From Sporosarcina cyprini (lineage in GTDB: Bacteria > Bacillota > Bacilli > Bacillales_A > Planococcaceae), in contig NZ_JAKMHX010000038.1 in the NCBI RefSeq assembly GCF_022048975.1, positions 62,001 through 126,000 of the forward strand: DNA of 64,000 nucleotides. Direction: 5' to 3'. Below, piece after piece: positions 1-8,174 of the stretch. Positions within the stretch are counted from its first letter, which is position 1. Each line of letters begins with the position of its first letter. Below the pieces are notes generated by a model that was given only the letters and a program-made list of their open reading frames with translations, ran no database searches and had not been told where the DNA came from. Position numbers and translations under genes: made by a program.

Positions 1-287
1 AAAATACGTTCTTCGACATGTGGGAGCAAGTCCAGTACCGTCTTTCTTCCTTTGTCATCTTCAACCGTTGAGATATAGCCGCGAGGTTTATAAAGCAAAT
101 AATAAACATTCCGTTCTTTAACTAGCTCTACGCCTTCCACTTCGACAGAATCGGATTTGGAAACCTTCGTTCCGAGTTCCCTAATGACAACTCCGTTCAC
201 TTTCACTTTACCTTCCAGTATGAGTGTCTCCGCTTTTCTGCGAGAAGCGACTCCTGCCTGCGCCAATACTTTTTGTAGTCTTTCCAA
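1..287 (-). CDS. rluB: 23S rRNA pseudouridine synthase RluB, N-terminal part
   Basis: The N-terminal ~95 residues of an S4-domain pseudouridine synthase are visible; the rest, including the catalytic Asp domain, lies beyond the window start. The protein opens with LERLQKVLAQAGVASRRKAE, the standard start of the S4 RNA-binding domain of the RluB/RsuA family, followed by the VNGVVI and YLLYKPRGY segments. The start is TTG at 287, chosen because AAGGTGA lies 6 bases upstream and the S4 domain begins there. RluB modifies 23S rRNA during ribosome assembly. In B. subtilis spmA and spmB lie between dacB and rluB; here they are absent. Confidence 0.88.
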   Translation of the reverse strand, partial: MERLQKVLAQAGVASRRKAETLILEGKVKVNGVVIRELGTKVSKSDSVEVEGVELVKERNVYYLLYKPRGYISTVEDDKGRKTVLDLLPHVEERI

Positions 288-342
288 ACTTCGTCACCTT
301 CCTTCTTTCCTCAAAAAATTATGTCACACTTCCATGAAAATG

Positions 343-374
343 AAAAGAAGACTGTCCTAAAGAAGGCAGTCTTA
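343..374 (-). terminator. Rho-independent terminator after the scpA-scpB-carboxypeptidase operon
   Basis: On the minus strand AAGACTG and CAGTCTT form a 7-bp stem (extended by GG/CC) around a short loop, followed by a T-rich tail (CTTTTC). It lies between the carboxypeptidase stop at 438 and rluB. Confidence 0.7.
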
Positions 375-437
375 CGGAATTTGTCATAATTACGACGTAT
401 TTAAGTAAGTTGTATTGATTAGATGTCCATTTAATTA

Positions 438-1436
438 TTATTGATGAATAGTAATGTCGGTTGTGATGATCGGCTGATTATCAAACGAAACTGTCCATGA
501 GCCGGTGCTGATTTTCTCTTTACCGCGAGGTATCCTGACAAAATGGGTGATCCGTTCTTTTTCATCCGGCGATAAAAGTACTTTGATCGGCTCATCCAAT
601 TGTCCCTCTACGCCAGGCAGTATGGAATATTTCCCTTTCTTGGCGACCGTCACTAAATCATAATCCTTGAATGTCTGATTGGCGAGATCCGTGTGATCCT
701 TCCAGTCGTCCCCGTCATTCAAAGTTACGATAATTATTTTCTTTCCATCCCTCTCGAAGTAAGTGGCCAATGTCCGGCCTGCCACTTTCGTGAAGCCGGT
801 CTTCCCAGCCACGACATCAGGATTTGTATGAATGAGGCGATGTTTGTTGCTCCAGCTCCGAACATCCCCATCCTTCCCTTTGTAAATATAGGATTTGGAA
901 GAGGCGATTTTCTTGAATTCATCATTTTGCATGGCGAAATAAAGCATTTTTGCTGTGTCATAAGCTGTTGATAGATGTTCCTCATGGTGAAGACCGGATG
1001 GATTCATGAATTTCGTATCCTTCAGTCCAAAATAAAGGGCTTTTTCATTCATCATATCGACAAAGCCCTCCAACGAGCCCCCCGCATGTTCCGCAAGGGC
1101 ATAGGCCGCGTCATTGCCTGACCTTAGCATAAGGCCGTGCAGCAATGCTTCGCTTGGCATCTTAGCCCCCTGCACTGTGTAGATGGATGAGCCCTCGGCA
1201 GAAGCTGCTTCCGGTGAAATGGTAATATCGCCAGAAGCCCCGCTTTCTACAATCGTGAAGGCAGTCCAAATTTTTGTCAAACTTGCAATCGGCAATCTCG
1301 CATTCTCGTTGTGGCCTTGCAATAGTCTTCCCGTCTCTGCGTCAATTACCGCCCACGCCTGCCCTGAGGCCGCTTCCTTCGGTGTTGCAGCAAAAAGAAC
1401 AACTAGAAAAAGCACGACAGCAAATGCTCGCCTCAA
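438..1436 (-). CDS. D-alanyl-D-alanine carboxypeptidase (low-molecular-weight PBP, S11 family)
   Basis: Penicillin-binding D,D-carboxypeptidase that trims pentapeptides of peptidoglycan outside the membrane. A signal peptide (about residues 1-23) is followed by the three S11 active-site motifs: SLTK (52-55), SGN (106-108) and KTG (212-214). At 332 residues it is shorter than B. subtilis DacB (about 380). The start is TTG at 1436, which overlaps the scpB stop as TTGA, with AGGGGG 9 bases upstream, so it is translationally coupled to scpB. Position beside scpAB suggests DacB, a spore cortex enzyme, but a DacF-like identity cannot be excluded because dacF is missing from its usual place upstream of spoIIAA. 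Confidence 0.9.
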   Translation of the reverse strand: MRRAFAVVLFLVVLFAATPKEAASGQAWAVIDAETGRLLQGHNENARLPIASLTKIWTAFTIVESGASGDITISPEAASAEGSSIYTVQGAKMPSEALLHGLMLRSGNDAAYALAEHAGGSLEGFVDMMNEKALYFGLKDTKFMNPSGLHHEEHLSTAYDTAKMLYFAMQNDEFKKIASSKSYIYKGKDGDVRSWSNKHRLIHTNPDVVAGKTGFTKVAGRTLATYFERDGKKIIIVTLNDGDDWKDHTDLANQTFKDYDLVTVAKKGKYSILPGVEGQLDEPIKVLLSPDEKERITHFVRIPRGKEKISTGSWTVSFDNQPIITTDITIHQ

Positions 1437-2044
1437 TCCATGATTCCCCCTTCATCTTCTTGCATATTAAACGCTTCTTGGAATTTCGTCATGAATAAAT
1501 CGGTATCTTCCTGCTCCCCTTCCTCCGCTTCGGTCAGCGGCGGCAGTCCGTCGATGGACTCCAGCCCAAAACGGTCCAGAAACAGCTCGGTCGTCCCATA
1601 GAGAATTGGACGGCCGCTTCCTTCCAGTCTCCCTTTTTCCATAATGAGCCCCTTGGCCACCAATGTCTGCAACGGACCTTCCGACTTGACCCCGCGCAAA
1701 TCATCTATTTCCACACGGGTGACCGGCTGCTTATAAGCGATGATGGCCAGCACTTCCATTGAAGCTTGTGTCATGGATTTAGGCGAAGGATTTTCAAGCA
1801 TCTTGGTGATGTCGCCTGCAAATTCTCCTTTTGTGACTAGTCTGTACCTCCCTCCATATTTCCGCAAGGTGATACCAGCATCCTGGCGATTTTCATAACG
1901 ATCCTGCAATTGATCAAGCAGCGTTTCTGCGTTCGCTTTCGTGGAATCTATAATTGCTGCTATTTGATCGGGTGCTAGCCCGTCATCACCGGCAACAAAT
2001 AGTAAACTTTCAATTCTTCCGAGCATCACTTCGTCTTCATTCAT
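1433..2044 (-). CDS. scpB: Segregation and condensation protein B
   Basis: ScpB is the dimeric winged-helix kleisin partner of ScpA in the SMC condensin complex, which organises and separates chromosomes. The 203-residue protein has the paired winged-helix pattern, with the conserved IIAYKQPVTR and GRLEGSGRPILYGTT segments, and an acidic C-terminus. The start at 2044 (MNEDEV) was chosen over an upstream ATG because AGGAGG lies 8 bases before it. It overlaps the scpA stop by 8 bases, so scpA, scpB and the carboxypeptidase form one coupled operon. Confidence 0.95.
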   Translation of the reverse strand: MNEDEVMLGRIESLLFVAGDDGLAPDQIAAIIDSTKANAETLLDQLQDRYENRQDAGITLRKYGGRYRLVTKGEFAGDITKMLENPSPKSMTQASMEVLAIIAYKQPVTRVEIDDLRGVKSEGPLQTLVAKGLIMEKGRLEGSGRPILYGTTELFLDRFGLESIDGLPPLTEAEEGEQEDTDLFMTKFQEAFNMQEDEGGIMD

Positions 2045-2795
2045 TTCCGCTGCCCTCCTGTCCAAAAGAAATTGTTAATTGCTGAAAGTTTTCATTCTGC
2101 CAAACTAGCACGTCCATACGCTTCATCAGCTCGAGCAAGGACAGAAAAGAAACGACCAGATCCGTCAGATCCCCTTCAACAAATAGTTCATCAAAATAGC
2201 AAGTCCCACCTTTTTTCTTCAGTATGGCGACAATGTCATCCATTTTCTCATCTACGGATAACTCCGCCTTGGTAATACTGGCGGTAAGCGGCACCCGCAG
2301 CCGTTTCCGTTGTAGCATTTTCTGAAACGCTCCAATCAGATCAAACACATTCAGCTGTTCATCTGGTGGAGGAGCAGCCACTTCCCCGTAATGAGACAGA
2401 TCTTCGGGCATTTTCGTGAAATGTACGGCCCGTTCGTCAGCAGACTCCTTTAAATGATTTGCCGCTTCCTTATATTTCTTATACTCCATCAGCCGGGCAA
2501 CCAATTCTTCCCGCGGATCTTCTTCAAACTCGAAATCCTGATGTTCGTCCAGTCCATCTTCCTCGTGGACCGGCAATAGCATTTTACTCTTGATTTCAAT
2601 CAATGTTGCTGCCAATACTAGGTATTCACTTAATTCATCCAATTGAAGGACTCGCATCGTATGTATGTGTTCGATGTATTGGTTCGTCAATTCCGCCATC
2701 GGGATATCATAGATATCTATTTCAAGTCGGTTGATTAAATGCAATAATAGATCAAGAGGCCCTTCAAAAACCTCTAGCTTTACTTTATAGGCCAT
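2037..2795 (-). CDS. scpA: Segregation and condensation protein A
   Basis: ScpA is the bacterial kleisin that bridges the SMC head domains. The 252-residue protein begins with the family signature VFEGPLDLLLHLI, contains KSKMLLP near residue 75, and ends in the winged-helix domain that contacts the second SMC head. It is first in the scpA-scpB-carboxypeptidase operon and is divergent from the DUF309 gene, an arrangement also seen in B. subtilis (ypuF/scpA). Confidence 0.95.
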   Translation of the reverse strand: MAYKVKLEVFEGPLDLLLHLINRLEIDIYDIPMAELTNQYIEHIHTMRVLQLDELSEYLVLAATLIEIKSKMLLPVHEEDGLDEHQDFEFEEDPREELVARLMEYKKYKEAANHLKESADERAVHFTKMPEDLSHYGEVAAPPPDEQLNVFDLIGAFQKMLQRKRLRVPLTASITKAELSVDEKMDDIVAILKKKGGTCYFDELFVEGDLTDLVVSFLSLLELMKRMDVLVWQNENFQQLTISFGQEGSGNE

Positions 2796-2851
2796 ATGCC
2801 CATCCCACCCTAATTACGAAATTGATAGATGTACCGGAAGGGAGAAGTACA

Positions 2852-3355
2852 ATGCACCCATACCATCATCCACTGTTTATACATTTTATTGTTTATTTCA
2901 ACCGGAATCAAGATTACTTTGAATGTCATGAAGTACTTGAGGAATATTGGAAATCCATTCCTGAAGCTGACAAAGAGCATCCTCTCACCGCTTACATCCT
3001 TCTGGCAACTGGTTTATATCATTGGCGGCGGGGCAATTTAAAGGGGGCCATCCGCACACTCGTCAAAGCAGAAAGACGAATGCTTGCATTCCCTCCTTTA
3101 TTTCGCCAAGAAATTGATTTTGAACAGCTTTTGCACGATCTGAAGCATTCGATCGAGTCCGTTCGCGCGGAAAAACCATTCAGCGCATTTCCACTCCATC
3201 TGCACTCCAGCATGCTGCTTACAAGTACCACGATGGCCGCATCTCAAATGGATCTGTTGCCTGCTGGCAGCAATACTATCATTCATAAACATATGCTGAG
3301 AGACAGGACTGATATTCTCATAAGCAGACAAAAAAAGAAAAGGGGCAGAAATTAA
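2852..3355 (+). CDS. ypuF: DUF309 family protein (YpuF-like)
   Basis: Protein of 167 residues of the DUF309 family, function unknown. The hallmark motif YFECHEVLEEYW is near residue 21, followed by the GLYHWRRGN helix. The ATG at 2852 is preferred over an in-frame ATG at 2822, because GGAAGGGAG lies 7 bases upstream and the family begins there. The C-terminal tail is basic (KKKRGRN) and overlaps the convergent ribT end by 4 bases. Synteny with B. subtilis ypuF next to scpA supports the call. Confidence 0.85.
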   Translation: MHPYHHPLFIHFIVYFNRNQDYFECHEVLEEYWKSIPEADKEHPLTAYILLATGLYHWRRGNLKGAIRTLVKAERRMLAFPPLFRQEIDFEQLLHDLKHSIESVRAEKPFSAFPLHLHSSMLLTSTTMAASQMDLLPAGSNTIIHKHMLRDRTDILISRQKKKRGRN

Positions 3356-3714
3356 TCTGCTCCTTCCTTTTCCATACACTTTTTCATGAATCGTTCTGTC
3401 TGCTCAGTGCTTCTGCATTCCAAATCCGGAAAAAGTTCATGCAGCTTGGACACCATCGCTGTGCCAATTCCTTCTCCCCGGTAGGATGGATTAACAGAAA
3501 GATGCTTCACCGTGTAGGCGTCATCTTCCAATTCAATCCCTATCACACCGATATAATCGTCATGATCTTTCAATAAAAATAACTGAGATTGTTCATCCGT
3601 TTCATATTGCTGCATCGTTTCCTGCAGTTTTTTAACGGATTTCTCACCCGGCATATAGGACAGTAAACCCATGGCGATTTTCTCATGTGCTTTTTTATAC
3701 CGCAAAAGTATCAA
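3352..3714 (-). CDS. ribT: RibT-like GNAT N-acetyltransferase
   Basis: Small acetyltransferase of the GNAT fold, 120 residues, matching B. subtilis RibT in length and opening (RYKKAHEKIAMGLLSYMP). The acetyl-CoA binding segment is HLSVNPSYRGEGIGTAM. In B. subtilis it is the last gene of the ribDEABH riboflavin operon; here no other rib gene is nearby, so it is an orphan. The start is TTG at 3714 with AAGGG 6 bases upstream; it overlaps the stop of the preceding 43-codon ORF as TTGA. The substrate is unknown. Confidence 0.85.
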   Translation of the reverse strand: MILLRYKKAHEKIAMGLLSYMPGEKSVKKLQETMQQYETDEQSQLFLLKDHDDYIGVIGIELEDDAYTVKHLSVNPSYRGEGIGTAMVSKLHELFPDLECRSTEQTERFMKKCMEKEGAD

Positions 3715-3842
3715 TTGAATCCCTTCTTTTCAAAAATCCTTTGTCTTTCTACAGATAAAAATAAACCCCGGTCAACAATCGGGAGTTCAACAGGCATTGT
3801 CGAATGCAAATCGCCCACCTTATCGCCTGCTTCGCTTTCCAC
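3711..3842 (-). CDS. Putative 43-residue protein coupled to ribT
   Basis: Short ORF not resembling any family I recognise. It reads through PVELPIVDRGLFLSVERQ and ends EKKGFN; its TGA overlaps the TTG start of ribT (TTGA), the same coupling seen between scpB and the carboxypeptidase. A GTG at 3842 preceded by TAGGA 6 bases upstream is the best start; an in-frame GTG at 3860 and a TTG with AAGGTG upstream are alternatives. The frame is open over at least 54 codons. The coupling argues for translation, but there is no homology support, so this is a candidate only. Confidence 0.45.
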   Translation of the reverse strand: MESEAGDKVGDLHSTMPVELPIVDRGLFLSVERQRIFEKKGFN

Positions 3843-3962
3843 TTTGTTTCCTACGACCACTTTCTTAGATGTTTTACTGGATGCCTACAAACAGATTATG
3901 GAATTTATTAAGTTCATTTTATCGTACAAGAATGGCAAAGGTTTTTCAATGAGCGAGAACGT

Positions 3963-4070
3963 TCATTTATTCGGTCCGGCAAAAGGGGCAATAAAGTACC
4001 AGTACACGACACCCCAAATGGCCGCTGCCAAAATGATGAAAAGAAAAAGCATGACATTACGGCGTCTCAT
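3963..4070 (-). CDS. Putative 35-residue single-pass membrane protein coupled to lysA
   Basis: Small ORF whose ATG (4070) overlaps the lysA stop as ATGA, with GAGG 7 bases upstream inside the lysA end. The product has a basic start (MRRRN), one hydrophobic stretch (about residues 7-28, VMLFLFIILAAAIWGVVYWY) and a short polar end. This is the layout of a bacterial small membrane protein with N-terminus inside. No known family was recognised. The overlap, the ribosome binding site and the clean hydrophobic segment favour a real gene. Confidence 0.6.
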   Translation of the reverse strand: MRRRNVMLFLFIILAAAIWGVVYWYFIAPFAGPNK

Positions 4071-5395
4071 ATTCTTTCCTCACGCCCAACCTTCTGAAGT
4101 GGAATATCCAAACGGATAATATCTTCATAAGTCTCCCGGCGCACAACAAGCTGATGTTCCCCATTCTCACAGAAGATAATTGCCGGCCGTTGAAGACGAT
4201 TGTAATTGCTTGCCATTGAATAGGTATAGGCGCCTGTACAAAAAACCGCTACAAGATCGCCTTCCTCCAGCTCAGCAAGATATGCATCCTCAATCAGCTT
4301 ATCTCCTGATTCACAACATTTTCCGGCAATCGTCACCTTATCGGTGTGCGGCTCCAGCATTTTATTCGCCGTTGCTGCTGAATATTTTGCGCCGTACAAC
4401 GCAGGCCGGATGTTGTCGGACATGCCGCCATCCACTGCCACATAAGTGCGGACATTCGGTACTTCTTTTCGGCTTCCCGCCGTATAGAGTGTCGTGCCTG
4501 CATCCCCTACTAAAGAGCGTCCCGGTTCGATCCAGACTTCTGGAAGCGGGTACTGATGCTTCCTTGTCATTGAAAGAATGACGGATTCCATTTCTTCAAC
4601 ATATTGAGATGGATGCAGTGGCGCATCTTCCTCCGTATACCGGATACCGAAACCGCCGCCGAGGTTTAATACGGGACAAATGAACTTGAAACGCTCCCGC
4701 CACTCGACCATCTTATTCATCAATGCTTCCGCCGCCAGACGGAACGCATCTGTTTCAAAAATTTGAGAACCAATGTGGCAGTGCATGCCTAACATCGTAA
4801 GATAAGGATGATTATATAGCTGCAAAAATGCATCCTCAGCCTGTCCATTATTCAAATCAAAACCAAATTTAGAGTCTTCTTGCCCAGTCGTAATATAATC
4901 ATGTGTGGAAGCATGGATGCCAGGCGTTACACGCAATAGTACATTCATGTTTTGTTGTCTGGATTCGGAAATTTCCTTCAGCAATTCAATTTCTGAAAAA
5001 TTATCGACGACAATGCAGCCGATCTTTTCGTCAAATGCAAATTGCAGTTCGGTATAGCTCTTGTTGTTCCCGTGAAAATGAATCCGTTGCCGTGGAAAAT
5101 CAGCTGCCACTGCCGTATACAGTTCTCCGCCCGATACTACGTCGAGTGAGAGGCCGAGTTCAGCAGCAATTTCGTATATCGCGATAGACGAAAATGCTTT
5201 ACTCGCATAAGCAACTTGCGCAGGAATCCCCATTTTTTTGAATGAATCAATGAATGCGGCTGCCCGTTCCTTAAACAATTCAATATCATAGATGACGAGC
5301 GGGGTGCCATACGTATGAGCTGCGTCGACTGTATCGACCCCGCCAATCGTCAAATGCCCTTTTTCATTAACCGATTGCGTTCCATAAAGATGCAT
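4067..5395 (-). CDS. lysA: Diaminopimelate decarboxylase
   Basis: PLP enzyme that decarboxylates meso-diaminopimelate to L-lysine, the last step of lysine synthesis. The 442-residue protein has the PLP lysine in ASKAF (K66), the phosphate-binding GGGFGIRY segment, EPGRS, and CCESGD of the second active-site half in a fold III alanine-racemase-like barrel. It follows spoVAF, as in B. subtilis where lysA lies directly after the spoVA operon. An 80-bp gap separates it from the spoVAF stop. Confidence 0.96.
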   Translation of the reverse strand: MHLYGTQSVNEKGHLTIGGVDTVDAAHTYGTPLVIYDIELFKERAAAFIDSFKKMGIPAQVAYASKAFSSIAIYEIAAELGLSLDVVSGGELYTAVAADFPRQRIHFHGNNKSYTELQFAFDEKIGCIVVDNFSEIELLKEISESRQQNMNVLLRVTPGIHASTHDYITTGQEDSKFGFDLNNGQAEDAFLQLYNHPYLTMLGMHCHIGSQIFETDAFRLAAEALMNKMVEWRERFKFICPVLNLGGGFGIRYTEEDAPLHPSQYVEEMESVILSMTRKHQYPLPEVWIEPGRSLVGDAGTTLYTAGSRKEVPNVRTYVAVDGGMSDNIRPALYGAKYSAATANKMLEPHTDKVTIAGKCCESGDKLIEDAYLAELEEGDLVAVFCTGAYTYSMASNYNRLQRPAIIFCENGEHQLVVRRETYEDIIRLDIPLQKVGREERI

Positions 5396-5474
5396 ATCAC
5401 ATTCCTCCCGTCTTTTTGTTTCTCCTTACTAAACCATAGAGAAACTTTACCATAACAGAGAGGGAAGAAGCAAT

Positions 5475-6923
5475 CTACGATAGCCTATTTCGATTCGGAG
5501 AATCCGTAATGAACGGCCTTGGCGCATCGTTCGTCATCGGATATCGGATCAGCACCCGTTTCATCGCATTCGGGAAGAATGGGACAAGCGGCCACATGTA
5601 TGGCATGCGCATTGGATGCAAAGAACATAAATAATAAAAGACAGCTGCGACGCCAAGGAAGAATCCTGGAGCTCCCAATATGGCGGTGCATATTAAAAGG
5701 AACAGGCGGAAGATTTTCGTCGTAATACTTAATTCATAGGAAGGAATCGCAAATGTCAGTATGGCACAGACGGCCACATAGAGAACCACTTCTGCTGTAA
5801 ATAAACCGACATCGATTGCCACCTGTCCAATTACGATTGCAGCGACCAATCCCATGGCCGTTGTCATCGGAGAAGGAGTATGGATGGCTGCCATCCGTAA
5901 TATTTCGATTCCTACGTCAGCAATTAGTATTTGTACGAACAGGGGAATTTCCCCCGCATCATTTGGGCCAATATAGTTTAAGGCGGCAGGCAAGTAATGC
6001 TGCCTGCTGGCCAGTAAGTACCAGAAAGGCAATAGGAACAGACTGGCTGCCGTCCCAATAAGCCGCAGCCATCTGACGAATGTTCCAATGAACGGCGCTT
6101 GCCGGTATTCCTCCGCGTGTTGTAAGTGGTGAAACAAAGTGATCGGGACCATTATGACGGAAGGAGATGTATCGACAATAATGGCGATATGGCCTTCCAG
6201 CAAATGGGCGGAACAAATATCCGGACGTTCAGTGTACCGGACGAATGGCATTGGATGAAATCTTTGTTTAAACAAAAACTCCTCCAATTCCTTATCCGTC
6301 ATAGTCAGCCCGTCATGTTTCACTTTGTCCAGCCGTTCCCGAACATAATTCAGATGTTCTTCACTCACCGCCCCCTTAATGAAAGCGATGGCGATATCCG
6401 TTTTGCCATTTGTAGAAGTGTGATGCATCTCGAATCGGAGATTTTCCGTTCGCAGCCTTCTGCGAATTAAAGCGGTGTTTAATACGATATTTTCTGTAAA
6501 TCCGTCTCTCGATCCACGAATCACTTTTTCGGTATCCGGCTCTTCCGGCTGTCGGCCGGGATAGCTGCGAATATCTCCAATGAAGGCGAATCCATCCGGC
6601 ATGACAAAGCCCACTTGGCCACTCAAAATAGCAGTCAAAAATTCATCGCGGTCTTTGGCATCTGTCAATGCATGGTACGGAAAATAAGTTAAAAATCCTT
6701 TTGGATCTTCCCTATGGGCTTCTCCCGTCTCATAATTTTGCTGCATCTCTGTTAAAAGAGTGGTAATAATCGAACCGTCAACAAGGCCATTAATATAAAA
6801 TATTAACGTTTTCATTCCCCAAAGATGAACCGTTTTTGCTGTTGCGTCATATGTCTCTTCTACGCCAAACAATTCCTGGAACCATTGCTCGCCTTCTTTA
6901 GTCGATTCGAATAATTTTGACAT
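5475..6923 (-). CDS. spoVAF: SpoVAF, GerA-family spore membrane protein
   Basis: Spore inner-membrane protein of the GerA/5AF family, 482 residues. The soluble N-terminal half carries the family segments SRDGFTENIVLNTALIRRR and VDTSPSV; the C-terminal half (about residues 280-440) is a block of hydrophobic helices ending at LHPMRMPYMWP. In B. subtilis SpoVAF works with spore ion-release systems during germination. Here it starts 3 bases after the sigF stop, so spoIIAA-spoIIAB-sigF-spoVAF is one operon. The other spoVA genes, which normally lie between sigF and spoVAF, are missing at this locus. Confidence 0.9.
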   Translation of the reverse strand: MSKLFESTKEGEQWFQELFGVEETYDATAKTVHLWGMKTLIFYINGLVDGSIITTLLTEMQQNYETGEAHREDPKGFLTYFPYHALTDAKDRDEFLTAILSGQVGFVMPDGFAFIGDIRSYPGRQPEEPDTEKVIRGSRDGFTENIVLNTALIRRRLRTENLRFEMHHTSTNGKTDIAIAFIKGAVSEEHLNYVRERLDKVKHDGLTMTDKELEEFLFKQRFHPMPFVRYTERPDICSAHLLEGHIAIIVDTSPSVIMVPITLFHHLQHAEEYRQAPFIGTFVRWLRLIGTAASLFLLPFWYLLASRQHYLPAALNYIGPNDAGEIPLFVQILIADVGIEILRMAAIHTPSPMTTAMGLVAAIVIGQVAIDVGLFTAEVVLYVAVCAILTFAIPSYELSITTKIFRLFLLICTAILGAPGFFLGVAAVFYYLCSLHPMRMPYMWPLVPFFPNAMKRVLIRYPMTNDAPRPFITDSPNRNRLS

Positions 6924-6926
6924 TCT

Positions 6927-7724
6927 TTAGTCTGCCCTCACTTTTAATTCCTGCTCCTCCGACTGTGATAGTACGGGGCCCATCCAATTTTTTAACTGGG
7001 CCAGAATTTTCTTTTCCAGGCGGGATACCTGCACTTGTGAAATCCCGATCCGTTCTGCAATATCACTTTGGGTATAATCCAAGTAATAACGCATGTAAAT
7101 GATTGTCTGATCCCGCTTGCTCAATTTTGACACGACATCACGAAGTGGAATATGATCAAAAACCCGTTCAGACCGGTCATCACGCAATTGATCCATCAAC
7201 GTGAGGCTGTCCCCTTCATTTTCATATAATTGTTCGTGCAATGATGCTGGATCACGAAGTGCATCTGATGCAAGGATGACTTCATCAACTGTAACATCAA
7301 GCACTTCCGCAATATCGGAAATGGATGGTGATTTTCCATGGTTTTTAATGAAGTTATCCGTCGCATGCCGTATTTTAAAACTGAGCTCCCGGATGGATCG
7401 GCTCACTTTCACCATTCCATCATCACGAAGAAAACGCTGGATCTCCCCGACAATCATCGGCACAGCATACGTAGAAAATTTAACATCATACGAGAGGTCG
7501 AATTTATCAATTGATTTCATAAGGCCGATACATCCAATTTGGAACAAATCCTCCAAATCTGCCCCTCGGGAAGCAAAGCGCTGGACAATGGACCAGACGA
7601 GCCTCGTATTTCCTTCCACCATGAGCCGGCGCGCATCTTTATTGCCATTCTGTGATTCTTGAATGAGCAACCTCATTTTTTCCTGGGTCAGCAGCGTGTC
7701 TTGTTTTTCAAGGGAAACGTCCAT
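6927..7724 (-). CDS. sigF: RNA polymerase sporulation sigma factor SigF
   Basis: Forespore-specific sigma factor (sigma-70 family, 265 residues; also spoIIAC). Region 2 contains GADLEDLFQIGCIGLMKSIDKFD and the -10 contacting segment; region 3 follows, and region 4 ends with the helix-turn-helix TQSDIAERIGISQVQVSRLE. It is held inactive by SpoIIAB and released by unphosphorylated SpoIIAA. It starts 3 bases after the spoIIAB stop in the tricistronic order typical of Bacillales. Confidence 0.97.
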   Translation of the reverse strand: MDVSLEKQDTLLTQEKMRLLIQESQNGNKDARRLMVEGNTRLVWSIVQRFASRGADLEDLFQIGCIGLMKSIDKFDLSYDVKFSTYAVPMIVGEIQRFLRDDGMVKVSRSIRELSFKIRHATDNFIKNHGKSPSISDIAEVLDVTVDEVILASDALRDPASLHEQLYENEGDSLTLMDQLRDDRSERVFDHIPLRDVVSKLSKRDQTIIYMRYYLDYTQSDIAERIGISQVQVSRLEKKILAQLKNWMGPVLSQSEEQELKVRAD

Positions 7725-7727
7725 AGG

Positions 7728-8174
7728 TCACCTCATACTGCTTGCTTCCGTCACCGGAGAAAATGTTTTTTCGAACTTCACGACAGTTCCATGACCTACC
7801 GTAGATTCGACGGTTAATTGATCCGAGAAGCTTTCCATGATCGTAAAGCCCATTCCGGATCTTTCCATCATAGGCTTGGTTGTGAACATCGGTTCCATCG
7901 CCTGCTCCACATCAAATATTCCGTTACCTTCATCTTGAACAGTCATTGTCACCTTGTTTTCATCCATAATGGCATGGATTGTCACTAAGCTTGTGCCATC
8001 GCATTCATACCCATGAATAATCGCATTGGTCACCGCTTCTGATACGATAGTCTTAAACTCTGAAATCTCTTCAAGAGTCGGATCAAGCGGCGTAATGAAA
8101 CAGGTCATTGCCATTCGAGCCAGCGCCTCGTTTTCCTCAATTGCGACAAAAGATAATGTCATTTCATTTCTCAT
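7728..8174 (-). CDS. spoIIAB: Anti-sigma F factor and serine kinase SpoIIAB
   Basis: GHKL-fold kinase that binds SigF and phosphorylates SpoIIAA. The 148-residue protein has the N-box SEAVTNAIIHGYE, the G1 box DEGNGI, and the G2 segment SGMGFTIMESF. The ATG at 8174 (MRNEMTLSF) is preferred over an upstream in-frame start because GGAGGGG lies 6 bases before it and B. subtilis SpoIIAB begins alike. It overlaps the spoIIAA end by 11 bases, which suggests translational coupling that keeps the antagonist pair balanced. Confidence 0.97.
   Translation of the reverse strand: MRNEMTLSFVAIEENEALARMAMTCFITPLDPTLEEISEFKTIVSEAVTNAIIHGYECDGTSLVTIHAIMDENKVTMTVQDEGNGIFDVEQAMEPMFTTKPMMERSGMGFTIMESFSDQLTVESTVGHGTVVKFEKTFSPVTEASSMR

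Noticed and set aside
3685-4119. 144-codon plus-strand ORF between ribT and lysA
   Set aside because: Low-complexity product without family features; the minus strand holds better small ORFs coupled to ribT and lysA.
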